From Cardiocondyla obscurior (Eukaryota > Arthropoda > Insecta > Hymenoptera > Formicidae), in NCBI RefSeq assembly GCF_019399895.1, contig NC_091868.1:9611593-9675592 (forward strand): DNA of 64,000 nucleotides. The letters are read 5' to 3'. Positions 38,901-50,900 of this stretch are shown piece after piece. The stretch's first letter is position 1. Each line of letters starts with the position of its first letter. Made by a program: the position numbers and the translations under genes. The notes beneath the pieces were generated by a model. The model was not told the origin of the DNA, did no database searches, and saw nothing but the letters and a program-made list of their open reading frames with translations.

Positions 38901-41383
38901 TGACGCTTTGTCGGCTGTCGCGAGCCATTGCGTAACAGGCAACGAATAAATAATCGGCAGCGCCGTTTGTGCCAAGGAACGGGGAGCGACGCGATTTGTC
39001 GCGGTTCCTAAGCCGTTGTTACTCCGTCGCGATTTAAGCTCAAGGGAAAAGCGCTCTTGTAAGTAAAGTGCAGCACGACGGACAGGTGTTCGCTTCTCTC
39101 GTCGGCGCCTAATAGATGCGCCAATAGTTATACGCGTCTATTCGACGCATCAGAGTGATCTATCCACGTCTTTAACGCCAGGGAGATACAATAAAATCTT
39201 GTTATACGCTCGCGACATTTTCAGTAAGGCGATAAATAACTTCTATAAGAAGTGCAAATGTCAAAACTCGCAGTATCCGACTTTTCGAAGCGCTGCAGAA
39301 GAAACGCGAAAAAAAGGCAAATTTACACGCAGCAATAGTGAATATATTTTTTTTTTTTATATATATATATTTTGCGACATCGCCCGGTTTATCAAACACC
39401 GTTCATTTTCGTGAAAGTCGATTTCTCAAGTTGCGTAAGTACTTCCGACAGCGGTGATGAGACTAATCAAGAGAGATCATATCGTAAATCCTATCATTCA
39501 CAGTAATACGTTCATGCAGGTGTAAACGCGTTCGCGTGTAGGCAGATTCATGAATAAATCAGTTCGACTAGGTGGCACGTATCGAATATGTAGACGTACA
39601 TATCTATTCACAGATCTCATACGTGAATACATTGACAGAGGTCTTCATAAATTCGTCCGCGGTACTTTCTGACAGGAATAAATAGTGCGAATACAAGAAA
39701 CAACTGTTCTCGGGTAAATTATTATTATAAATATGAATACGTTAAAATTATTGCTCAATAAATTTCCTTAATAACATTGAGAAAAAGTTCTCTTCGGCAT
39801 CGGACATTCGCGTTCTTTGCATTAAGATCGTTAACTAAAAAAAAAAAAAAAAAACCATACGCCTGCGTAACACGAAAACTAAATCTAAGCCTCGCGAGGG
39901 ACGTATTTTACTTCTCCGTTTACTTGGAACCACGTGTGTGGTCCCGGCGAAGCACGTGTCGGCCGCAACGCGAACGCAACTTTTTCTCGCGCGCGAGCTT
40001 TTAGGCTCAAAACCCTGAAATTCTCGATCCACGGGTTTCACCGGATCGAGAGGCTACCCTTTGGAACCGATGGAATTCGATGAGTGTGACAAGAAATACT
40101 CGACTTCATCGCTTAGCAATAAGTACCTAATTCTCGCATTGATTTCTAGCCTTCTCTTTAACATTTATTTTTGTTAAATATTTTTATAAACGGAGCTAAA
40201 GCGCAATAACTCGCGAGATAATAATTAAGCTCAAAATAATATTAATTTGCAATGAAATTCTTTAAAGATTAATTTATTTTAATACTTCTTAAAAAATCGA
40301 AGAGTACGAATTAAATTTATGTTAATTATTTCATCAGGCAGCCATAAATCTATCGTCATGAAGCAATACCATGCCAGAACATTATTTTTAATTCACGAAC
40401 TTTATGTAAAGACAATAATGTGACATAAATATCAATTTTCTGGCACATATACTGCAATGCAGAAATATCGCGCTTATGATTCCGTTTCGTGTCACACTTT
40501 CAACGTCACGAAATATTTCGAAATAAATGCAACCGCCCATCTCCCAACGACAATCCCAAAACTCGATCTTCAAACGAAACAAACAAAAAAAAAACAAAAA
40601 AAAAATACTAATAGTCAAAACTAATATATTCTACTCAGCGTTGAATGTCGTGTCGACCGCGAGTATTATCGAGTCAAGAACTCGTCGCGGTCTTTATCGT
40701 AAACCACTAACGATCAAGATACCGAACGAACGCGCCTGACACAACACCGTTACGATAATCGTTGAATTGGAATACAATCACGAGATAAACCGTGTTTCTT
40801 TATTGTTCTTTAATTTGGCGACGCGATCTCGCAGTCTACGATCGCTATCTAGTCCGTGTCGCGCGCAATAGCGAAGTAAAAGAGCCGAAGTAACGTAATT
40901 CAATATACACGTAATATAAACAAAAGGTGAGGCGCCTCCCGAGCTTGGCAGAAACGTCGCCGGACTCGACGCGAGATTTCTCGTGGCGACATCGCGCGGC
41001 ACGCTGCCAACTAACCAGAATGTACATTCCAACCGACGATCTTTCGTCAACGCGAGAGGCCGAAACGTACCCGAATGATGCGATAAACACGCCGGGGCGA
41101 GGCTCTCCTTCCCCTTTATCACCGGTGAAGTCTAGCGAAACGAACTTTCGGCGATCGCGCGATATGCAACAAGCCCGTCTACGCGGAAGTATTAACGCGA
41201 TTCGCGATGACATAATTGAACCCGCGGGTTGCGTTCCGGGTTTCGGTCCCCGAGTCACACCGCTCGATCTGCTCGTTGATCTAGCTCGCGATCGACGCGC
41301 GGGGATCGTAAGATCGATCGGCATCACGCGTCTCCGCGAATAATGCAAATATAAACGCGTGGGAAATTGACCTAAGAACCTCT

Positions 41384-41400
41384 GGGCGGCACGGCCGCCC
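41384..41400. repeat. GC-rich hairpin (7-bp perfect arms, 3-nt loop)
   Basis: GGGCGGC, then ACG, then GCCGCCC. It is followed by further GC-rich dyad symmetry about 270 bases later (ACGGCC-GCGCC-GGCCGT). It lies 0.8 kb upstream of the 95-residue gene; no function can be assigned. Confidence 0.6.
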
Positions 41401-42208
41401 GCGCGGTGCCGCGTGAGTTTTGGAGGTTGCCGGTGACCTATCGACTATTAAATCGACAAGATTTGGTCACTCACCGATTCATCGAGACCCGCCAGACTAT
41501 GCCGCGCGTGCAGCGGTCGGATGCGCTCCCCGGGCTCGTCGCAGGAGTTGCAAAAACACGGAACAATTCACTTGTCACTAATTACAGATATCGCGACGGC
41601 GGCCATACTGCCGTTCGCGAGGTAACGCAGTTTGAGCACGCACGATAGCGCCACGCGTCGCTCGAACGGCCGCGCCGGCCGTGCAATAGAAATATTTTAT
41701 TTTTTTTATTTAATTTTATTAAATATCACGCTCGCAGAAACTATTTTCCCTAATTATTAATTGCTAGAATTGTTAAAATAAAAAAAGTCTTTAATATTCT
41801 ATCAAAATAGAGTCGTTATAATATTTTTAATACGCTAAATATTAATTTATAAATTTTTTAATATTGTTATTATATACAGAAAGTCGAGAGATGCATAAAT
41901 TCAGAGAAACGTTCAAACGTATAAAAAAGAAAAATTAATTTCACAACGTACACCGACCGGATAAAGTCGCGTGTCGAAATTATCGACGATTCTTCGCGTT
42001 ATCGAGCACCGTCGCTCGCGGTGCGCAGAGCAGTGTAACAGCTGATTTGTTTCTCCTAACCTCGATTCGCGCTGGGCCAACTTTTTCACTCGAATACGCG
42101 ATACGTTTCGCAGGTTTTTTTCGCGACGGAATCGACAACCGCGAGGTTCGCAAATACCGACGAGCACAGAGTCGACTCGTGTCGCATTCGGTCCGAGAAT
42201 AAGCAACG

Positions 42209-42714
42209 ATGGTGAAGATCAATACGCGATGGAAGACCGCCGAGGACTTGAAGCTTCTGCGTGGGACTCCCACTTGTAAGAATAAAAATGCAATCCGTCG
42301 AGAGATACGTGCAGATACGACGAAGCAATATTTGTTACTTTCAGGGACGAAGGTTAAATATTTCTGGCGCAAGGGATGGGTGGAAATCCCGGGGATCATG
42401 GCATCGTCGAGCTTTTTGTTAGTAGGGACCGCATTATCTATCTATACGATGTACTACGGACTAACGCACGATTTAACGCCGAAGTACTACGAAACACACA
42501 GGAGTAAGTAATCGAGAATGATGATTTTACGAGCCCCGAGCTCAGCCTCCCATTGTTATGCAATCGTGAACGTTCGTCGATAAAGCAGACCCTGATAAAG
42601 CGTCTAATTAACATATTTCAATACATCTACTAATTGCGCTTTTATTTTTCAGTTTACAGACCGGACGATCCGGCAGTTAAGAAGATCCGTCACACTTCTG
42701 TGTACGACTATTGA
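42209..42714 (+). CDS. Small single-span membrane protein, candidate complex I accessory subunit (NDUFA3-like)
   Basis: Three exons, 42209-42275, 42345-42503 and 42653-42714, with GT-AG introns of 69 and 149 bp, encode 95 residues. The ATG sits in a good context (aacgATGG). The N-terminal third is basic (MVKINTRWKTAEDLKLLRG). One hydrophobic helix lies at about residues 38-60 (GIMASSSFLLVGTALSIYTM), followed by a polar tail with YRPDDP and the C-terminus SVYDY. A short basic head, a single span and a proline/aspartate-rich tail are typical of supernumerary inner-membrane subunits of respiratory complexes. The segment TPKYYETHRIYRPDD can be lined up loosely with the NDUFA3 tail. That identification rests on layout and weak similarity and may be wrong; the gene model itself is solid. 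Confidence 0.8.
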
Positions 42715-42723
42715 TTTATATTT

Positions 42724-42729
42724 AATAAA
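42724..42729 (+). terminator. Poly-A signal of the 95-residue membrane-protein gene
   Basis: AATAAA lies 10 bases after the stop codon at 42712-42714. The position implies a very short 3' UTR. Confidence 0.6.
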
Positions 42730-44761
42730 TTCTAGTAATTCATGTGTACAGTTATTGTATATCTCTCATTATAGATTTAAATTTGAAGTAAAACAAACCA
42801 AGTTATTACAAAGATTTTTTTTCTTTTTCTCCCTTACCCGAACCAACCTCCGTTTTCAAATCAATATAGCTCTGTACAGCTGCGGCGGAAATTTACACGA
42901 CACTTAGTTATATGAAAACGTTTACGGCATCAGGCTCGCCCTGGGAATATTATATAACGTTGTGTAATGCTTTCTGAAATATCTACCGTCGCTTGTATCG
43001 CAAATATATTAAACATATAATCGCGCTGATAGAACTCGTAAAGTTATCTCGTAAATATTTCCGTAACGGGGCAGTAAAAAAGAAACGATTGACGTTTGAT
43101 GGCGGTTTTGAAATTACGATCGCACTGGCCCTTTTATGATTTCGATGGGACGCATTGTCGTATCTCCCGATCTTTAAAGCGCGCACATATAACGATCACC
43201 CTCGCAATGAATTTTCATTAAAGATTAATTGCGTCATTTATCTGGGAACGTCGCGGGGAAAACAATTTAACCGATTTTTACGATTTCGCGCGAAAGCTTC
43301 GTGGCAAGGCTCGAAGGACGTTTCAATCGCACGTTCTTATTTTTTCTAATTTTTTTTTTTTTCTTTCTTTAAATCTTTTATATTTTTGCGTTGTATCGTC
43401 GCAATTTTATTTTGTGAAATGTCGCGAGATCTCGCCCAACGCGCCAAGTTACTTGTGCTTTTCCTCGTCCCCTCGATATTCTATCCTCATTTTGTAGCAT
43501 TAAATTTCCTGCCGTTCCGCCGACGAGGTGAACCCTTCGCATACGGTGTCGATGGGTCGAAGGCGCAAAAACGAAGACTTTTCGCTTCGTATCGTATAAG
43601 CTTGCCCCTATCTCCCTTAATGCTTTTTTCGTCTACACCGCAAACCGTTCGTTCGTACATCGCCCTCCTCGAGAAACGTGCGCAACTTTGGAGACGGTTT
43701 TTTTTTTCTTTTTTTTTCCTCATTTAATCACCACCACTCATTTCTACTTCATTTAAAGCTGACATACTAAAGCGATAAAAAAAAACTCCATCGTTAAATT
43801 TACATTCAATTTTACTATATATATATATATATATAAAAATTAAATACAGAAAAGATTATTAATCTCTGAAAGATCCTCTTTACATAGAAACACGGAGAGG
43901 TATATACGTATAAAGAGGTCTTCGTTCCTACTAAAGAACTTTATCTCAAGTACTCCGATCGTCGTCCTACACGGTTCTTCAAACTTCGCCAGTCGCGAAA
44001 GTTCGTGATTTTGATATAAGGACTACGGTATGCGAAATCGTGCCGATTAAGAATCCCTACCGCGTTATGAAGGGGGTGGTCGAATCTCGTTGATAATTTT
44101 CGCGCGGGGGAGGGAGAGCACGTACGTTCCCGCGACGTACGGTTCAGGGCGCAGGATCGTAGGATCGCGCAATGCTGATCCGACGGTGCTTCTCTGTATT
44201 GCGTGTGTACGCTGCTATTACAACCAGGCGGGGAACGACGGCGTAGCGTAGGGGTTGTACGCGCCGCGGGGCGCGCGCGATGAAAGACGAGCCGACGCGA
44301 GCGCGAAAGCGAGAAGGGAACAGCGAAAGGTGGAGGGACGCTCGGGGTGGAGGCCAAAGAGGGAGGATGAGTGAGAGAACGAGAGGGCCGATCGAGAGGG
44401 CGAGAGCAGCAAGGGGAAAACGGAGCACACGGTACGGAGCAACCCCCATTGCCTCGCCAGAGGTTCAGTCAGCGTTTCGCACCGGCGTCGCTTCGCTTCG
44501 CTCCCCGGTCGGGATATCACCCTTGGGATACGTCCTCGTGCACACATCGCCGCGTGCCCCCCAGTTGTCTCGCGAGATCAATGAGCTCGCGACGTATCGG
44601 CAGCCACGTCCGGGTCTCATCCTAGTAAATCGCAGCCGTAAAGCTGCCGCGACGGCAGAGAGCCGCCGGGAGAAAGAGCAAGTTCACGATAGTCATACGC
44701 GATAGTCGAAGCTGCCACTTGTCGCTGCAGCCAGAGGGGAATAAAAGAAAAAAAAAGGTGA
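42730..44761. other. Spacer with a CpG-rich, promoter-like second half
   Basis: 42.73-44.0 kb is AT-rich, with a (TA)n run at 43818-43834. 44.1-44.76 kb turns sharply CpG- and purine-rich, with GA-rich stretches, just before the candidate 5' leader exon. This fits a promoter or 5' UTR region, but no core motif is decisive. Confidence 0.4.
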
Positions 44762-44941
44762 AAAAGGGAGATAAGAGATCGAGAGAAAGGGAAAGTGAAC
44801 CGCGAGAAGTGCCACAGCGTGAACACGAGATCGAAAGAAGAAATCGAGGACCTGTACAGGTCCTTAACGTTCAGGACGGTGCATGTCTCGGACCCTGTTT
44901 CTCAGCTTTTTCTCCGACAACGCTTTGTCTACGTTCCTGAG
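44762..44941 (+). other. Candidate 5' leader exon ending in a consensus splice donor
   Basis: A CpG-rich segment (44.1-44.94 kb) ends at CCTGAG followed by GTAAGTAGC at 44942, a near-perfect donor. The next strong + strand acceptor that leads into recognisable coding sequence is at 54909/54910, the RASD exon, so this may be that gene's first, mainly non-coding exon across a roughly 10-kb intron. The frame that would join in phase with the GTPase is open from 44762 but has no ATG. A different frame has an ATG at about 44885 that runs through the donor, which would make an upstream ORF. The assignment to the RASD gene is inference. Confidence 0.35.
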
Positions 44942-47900
44942 GTAAGTAGCGGACATTTATAATAAGAGAACGCCGAGGGGTCTACGCTTTCAAGTTGTAT
45001 CGCGCTGCGTTGCGATATGAGAACGTTTTGCTCTTGCGGCCGCGGCTCTACGCAAATAAAAGTCTTTTACAATCTGTTCGATCGATGTCGGTGAAAGGAA
45101 ACCGTAAATTTTAATGTTTATGCTCGCGCGAATTGCTTATCGATCATATCCTTCAGCGACTCTGAGAACATTTTTTTTTTGTACAAAAATATAAATTATT
45201 TTATCTTTCTTATACTGTAATATTCGAGACGAGGTAATATTTACTTGGCAAAATATTATTTGAAATAGAAAAAGCAAGATCTCTTCACGGAAAAAAAAAA
45301 TTGTAGAAAATGTAAAGCACCAATTTGTTAATGCATATATTATATACCACCCAGTAATTAATTATGTTTATTAATAACCGTGATCGAGCCCGCTCGTAAT
45401 CGTGTTAAAATGTTCCGCTTTAACGTTCGCGCGAATATCATTCAGTGATATATTAGCGATGAGAGACGTCTTGAAGGAAAAGCCCTCAGTTCGTGATTTG
45501 ATCTCCTATTTGCTCAATGTCCTGTCAGTCCGTCTAGCAATCCTTTCAAGCTCTCCCAGTGCTTTCGGCTCTTTATATGATGTTTTAACCTCATTGCTTC
45601 GAAAGAAGAAACTTTTCGGGCATCTCTTTGTGCAAATTGGAAAATCTTGAAGCTTTACGTTACAGGGAATTAAATTCTTTTCAAGATGTAACATTTGGAT
45701 CTCTTTCAAAAAATACCGCTTATTGTCCACTGATAATTTCAATTAATACTTGCAACAAATTATACTCTCGGTTAAAGAAATTGTTATTTTACAGCTGATG
45801 CTACACGTATTATAAAATCCCGTTTATTACATATCAGAGTGTTTATTTTTAATTGTACAGATTTATCACAGTTGTCTGTTTCTTTCACTTTTGACATATG
45901 ACGAATTGGATTACATGTATCTGTCCTATTGTTCACAAACTTTGTCCATTTTTTATATAAAAAATGTATAAATTAATAGTTAGTGCTACATAGTTTCTCC
46001 AAAAAAAAAAAAAAAAAATGCACATTCGCGATTTACAAAGATATTGAGCTTGCACGTATTTATTTTGCGATAAAACTTGAACATTTTTCTATTTAAAGTA
46101 GCTTTTATGTGAAAAAGTTAAAAAACGTAGGATTAAAGAACGATAAAGTTACGTGCATGGTATGACAAATACAATTTCTGCAAAAAGCAATATAAAAGAG
46201 TGCTAATTGATACTTCTCTGTAAATACCCACGCTCAACGCGCAATTTTCTGAATTTTACATTCGCTGCAAAACCTATTTAACTTAAAAAAAAAAAGAAAA
46301 AATAAATTTTAAAAGTCCAGAAGAGAAAACACTTCGCGGCGAAATATGAAACATAGATTCTCCGTTAAGAGAACGAAATAATCCCTTAAAAACGCATACG
46401 TATACGTTCCATACGCTTTTCCATAAATAGCGCAAAGTCCATGTATTTATCGCTACTGCGCAACATTTTTTTTACGCCTTCGGGAAAAACGCGCAGCTTT
46501 GAAAGAGTTAATAATTACGTGCTCACGTGTAGCACAAACTTTTATTGATTCGCGAGACGTAGGTCGCATCATACGGCTCGTAATAACCCATTAGGACACG
46601 TGCTCCTATTTGAAAACGTGACATTTCAGTGCAAATTCGATATATCGCCAGGCCGAAAGCACTGCAAAGCCGAAGCTACCCCCGTATTTTTCAAGGATCA
46701 ATACATATTAGGTCGGTTTGCGAGTCTCATACGCGAGCCAAATCATTTCCGACATGAGAGTCGTTCTTAATCGCGCGGTGCTTTAATTACGGGTAATATT
46801 AATACAATCGCTGTCTTAGGAATTTATTAAAAAAAAATATAAGAAATACGATATCTCGTGTTGTAAACTAAATTAAGTACGTTTAACGTCGTCGCATTAT
46901 CAAACGGCGAGAAAATCGTTTCGATCGCGACGAGATTGCCAATTTTCTTTTTCTACCGGATCTACGGGCTGACTCGTAAAGCACCTCAATTGCCGTACGG
47001 CTGATAGTTGATAATACGACCCCGCTATTCAACAAAAGTGACGCCCAAGTTCACTAAAGCCTCGTAAACTCGGGCTGGACTTGGGCCAAATCGAAGTGCC
47101 ATAGCACCAGCGTCGTGCACATAACTATATGCGCCCGAAACAGCTGTTAACCCGACTTGTTGCACCGTCAACAGACGTATCCGCGCTGCAACTGGTGAAC
47201 TTCGCCACGCGAGCACGTAACCGAAGGGTTCTTTGTTGAATATAATTATCGGCTACTATATCGTGATTGCGTTATCAAAGTTGAAAGACGAGATGCCGAC
47301 GATTAGATTAACCGAAAACTACGCCCGACGCGTTACGCTACATCTGCGAGAAGTGAAAGGAAAAGCCAGGGTTCATTATTTCGAGATATATTAATATGGT
47401 AATTAAAATATGGATGACGATAAAATGGGATACGCAGCGTTAATTGAAATGTAGCGTTGTATCGTTAGTAGGATTTAATTGCATAATTAAAATAGCGATA
47501 TTAAAGCCAATACGCGTGGCGATATCAAAATATATTTTGCCGTAATCTGATTGGGCTCGCCGCCGACTGTTATTTCATTTGCGAGTTCGAGCCGCGACTA
47601 TACACGCCGTTGTCGCTGGTACCGTCGCTATCGCTACCTCCTACATCCACGTGTTCGAGTGTAAGTAACAATCTCTGATAGCGGCGAGGGCTGAGAGCGA
47701 TTCACGAGTTTACGGGCGAGCGTCGCATAGATAGACGCACTAGTCAACATCAACCGCGATGGTTGAAGAATGCCTGCGCGTTTAACGTGCCGGAAGTAAC
47801 TTCGTCAGCACCCGCGTACAATATGTGCACACAGGATGTCTCGTAAGTTCCGCACGTGAATACTTGGACGGATGCTAGCTCGAGATATCGCGTTTAAAAC

Positions 47901-50900
47901 AACGTTCAGATACCGACAGCTTTCGAGCGATAACTCAGATATCGCCCTGAGAATCCCGTCGCGCTCATTATTCGGCTAATTTTAAATGAAGGTTAATTGC
48001 TTCAGATATTTGAAAGTAGAAAAAGATACCGGAATCGGATTACGTCCGATTAAATTTTCATTAAACCGTCCTCGGAAGAAGGGATCAAGGAAATAGTGGG
48101 CGGCAGGAAGCGCGAACACCCCGTATAAGTCGGCCCTTAAGCGCGAACTTTTATCACGACTGTACTTCCTTATGCATGCGGGGAGATTTTGCGTGTAGAC
48201 TCGGTATATCTGGGCATAATGTAACTTGCACCGCGGCGCAATTTTAGAGGAAACGACGCTGGAACGACGCAAGTTTATTTTCAGACCGCGCGTCGCCCGA
48301 GCTAGCGAAAATGGGAGGAGGGAGAGCTTTTACGCGACGATCTAATCGACGAAAAGCCCGACGCCGAATTCCATCCGGCGCGGGCGGTTAGTCACGTCCC
48401 GGTAATTAAAAGCGTGATTGTCTCTATTGATCGGCAATCGCGGCTAAACAACCACACCCGCCATATTCCGGACGCGCGGCACTCTTCGCGTATTTATCCG
48501 TACACTTTTATTTATCTTGTACGGCCGCGCGACAGATAAAACGCGAAAAAAGAGCGGCGGGACGATCCCGCATCGAATACCGGGGTCGGCACGATAATCG
48601 ATTGTAATCGCTCAATCGGGCCCGCGTTGTTTGCAGTCGTCCGGCATCGGAATGAATTTTTCGTACTCGCGCCGGGAGGCATGTTACATCCCCGGCAGAC
48701 TAACAAACGTAATTCGATATCAATCTTTTTATTTTCTCGTGAAAATGTCGCTGCATCGGCAACTACCGGGTTTATAAAAGCACGGAGGTAAGGGACTTCA
48801 CTCCGCGTAGTAAGCTCTTGAGAAGAAATTGAATAACGAAACTTCATTGTCCATCTAAACTCGAGTGAAGTCTACTTCTTGAGAATTTTAATTCGAGGCA
48901 CCGTGGATATTCGATATTCAATATTAAAAAGCGGAGGAATTTTCCCCGAAGAAATATCGATCGCAAATTCGATAACCGATACACAATGAAAAATAAACCC
49001 CCGTTAAATTAAGAATGAAGGTACGCCGTGGCCGGGGCGCACAAATATTTTTTTATTTGCCGGCGTGTCGCGCGCCACGCCCAGCGTTATTTCTTGCGAC
49101 ACGTGTACCGGGATAACAATGCCGTCCGACCGAGTGATTGTCATTTGAACCGAAAATTCGCGTGTCGTAACGATCGTAACGGCGCATCGGGAGCATGCAC
49201 AAAAGCGCATCTCACAGAGACGCGGTGCTCGACGTACCGCGAGAAATTTGATGGCGCGGCCTACCGGAAATTTACATCTTTTTTTTTCTTTGTTCATCCG
49301 CAAACAGTTTACTTTGCTCTGTCGGAGTCTCTTCGCCGGACTAAAGCCGAACTTCTGCCGCCTTTGTGTCCCAGCGGCCCGATCGCGACGTTCCCCCAGG
49401 TTCGACACGACGTCAATGCGATTGTGTGAATGCATTTACAAGCGTTGTAGATTATCTCCGCGCGTACCCTACTTCCTGAAATAACTAGAGTTTTCTCCAC
49501 GACCTCTATCCCGCAGGTGTGATAAATTCGGTTATTGGGTCGAGAAGTCGAGCAGATTTCAGAAATAATATCCGCGCTTCCCCGGAATATTTTGTTTCAC
49601 TCGAATGTGTTTTAACAGAAAATAATCTATATTCCACTTGAGAAAGTAAATCGATAAGTAAAAGTGTATCTGCATTCGCATGGTACCTGCATGCCAATTG
49701 CATCGCCAATCAACTAATGCTTCCTAAAGTTTTCCGAACATCTGCTAGGATATTCATTCTTTATTCTTGAGAATAACGCAAAAATTTCGGACGCTTCTAG
49801 CAACTGTAATAATTTGTCTCGCGCAATTATTTTTATATCCGTCCATGCAGTTGAATTTTTAAATTTCCTTTCTCGTACCTTATACCCACTAAATTAATAG
49901 TTAATAAAAGTTTCCCCGTATCTTACGCGGACGAGTAGGAAACACTGTACCGGATTTATCTAGCGGTTTCTCCAGATTTCCGCGTCGGAAATAAAACTTT
50001 CAGGAAAGAAACCGGCGCCACCCTCTCTCGGGGGAGCGTCTTTTAACTGGCGGCTTTAACCAACTTGTCTTGCGGCTCGAGCGATATCAGAACAAACGAC
50101 CTGGCGGCAAAGGGTATCAGCCCGAGATTAAATGGGGCGCGGTAATCGTTTATGCCGTAATTATATACTTGCATAATTCTCTAGGTTCACATAATATCAC
50201 TGCTCTCGCCGCGACGGGGATTATCGGAGGCCAGTCAGCCCTCGTAGCGTGACGCGGAAGTTTTTTTTTTTTTTTTTCACCGCGCGATCGAACAAACGGA
50301 AGCGCACCGCGGCAATTAACGAAAATATTAAATTAATATTTAATGACGATTCGCGCGCTGCCACCGCCGGTACGCCATTCTAATCGCCTATCAAACGAAA
50401 TACACGGCGGCTGAATAAAATATGACGCGAAGTAAATTGTTAAATATATCGATGCATCATAAAACGGACGGACGGACGGCACGAATGAGCCGATGTAAAT
50501 GTTTTAGAAATACAGCCGGGCACGGTAGTATGTGCGGAAATACGCGAGGAGCCGAGTCTCTATTTGTTTGCCGTGCGCTGCAGTAATAAACTAAAAGAGA
50601 TTTACTGTTCAATCGGATTAGCAATCGTCGTAGGCGATGGAATGCGATGCGCGTTTGGCACGTAGAATACAAACAACCCCCGCGACGCGTAAGGTGGTAT
50701 GCACGATCGCGACACAGTGACAGTGAGAAGATCACGCGAAGAAAAAATAAAAGTGCTTTCCCTCGACACGTCGATCAATCACGTTTTTCTTTATCATTTT
50801 TTATTTATTTTTTTTTTTTTTTAATTTTGTTTACGTATCCTCCGCGAAACGAGACGTCTCGCATAATCGATCGCTGCGGAACGGTGCTCTATGGCGTGCA

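Larger units (their letters stand above)
32431..42208. other. Non-coding region with short repeats, ending at the 95-residue gene
   Basis: Contains the second 83-bp repeat, the two 24-nt motifs, a (GA)n tract near 37606-37622 and AT-rich patches. 40845-41348 is open on both strands through GC-rich sequence but has no family signature. The last few hundred bases must carry the promoter and 5' UTR of the 42209 gene; no TATA box is obvious. Confidence 0.55.

Noticed and set aside
40845..41348. Long ORFs on both strands over the same 500 bases
   Set aside because: Open frames on both strands in GC-rich sequence are expected from stop-codon depletion. Neither protein shows a recognisable motif.
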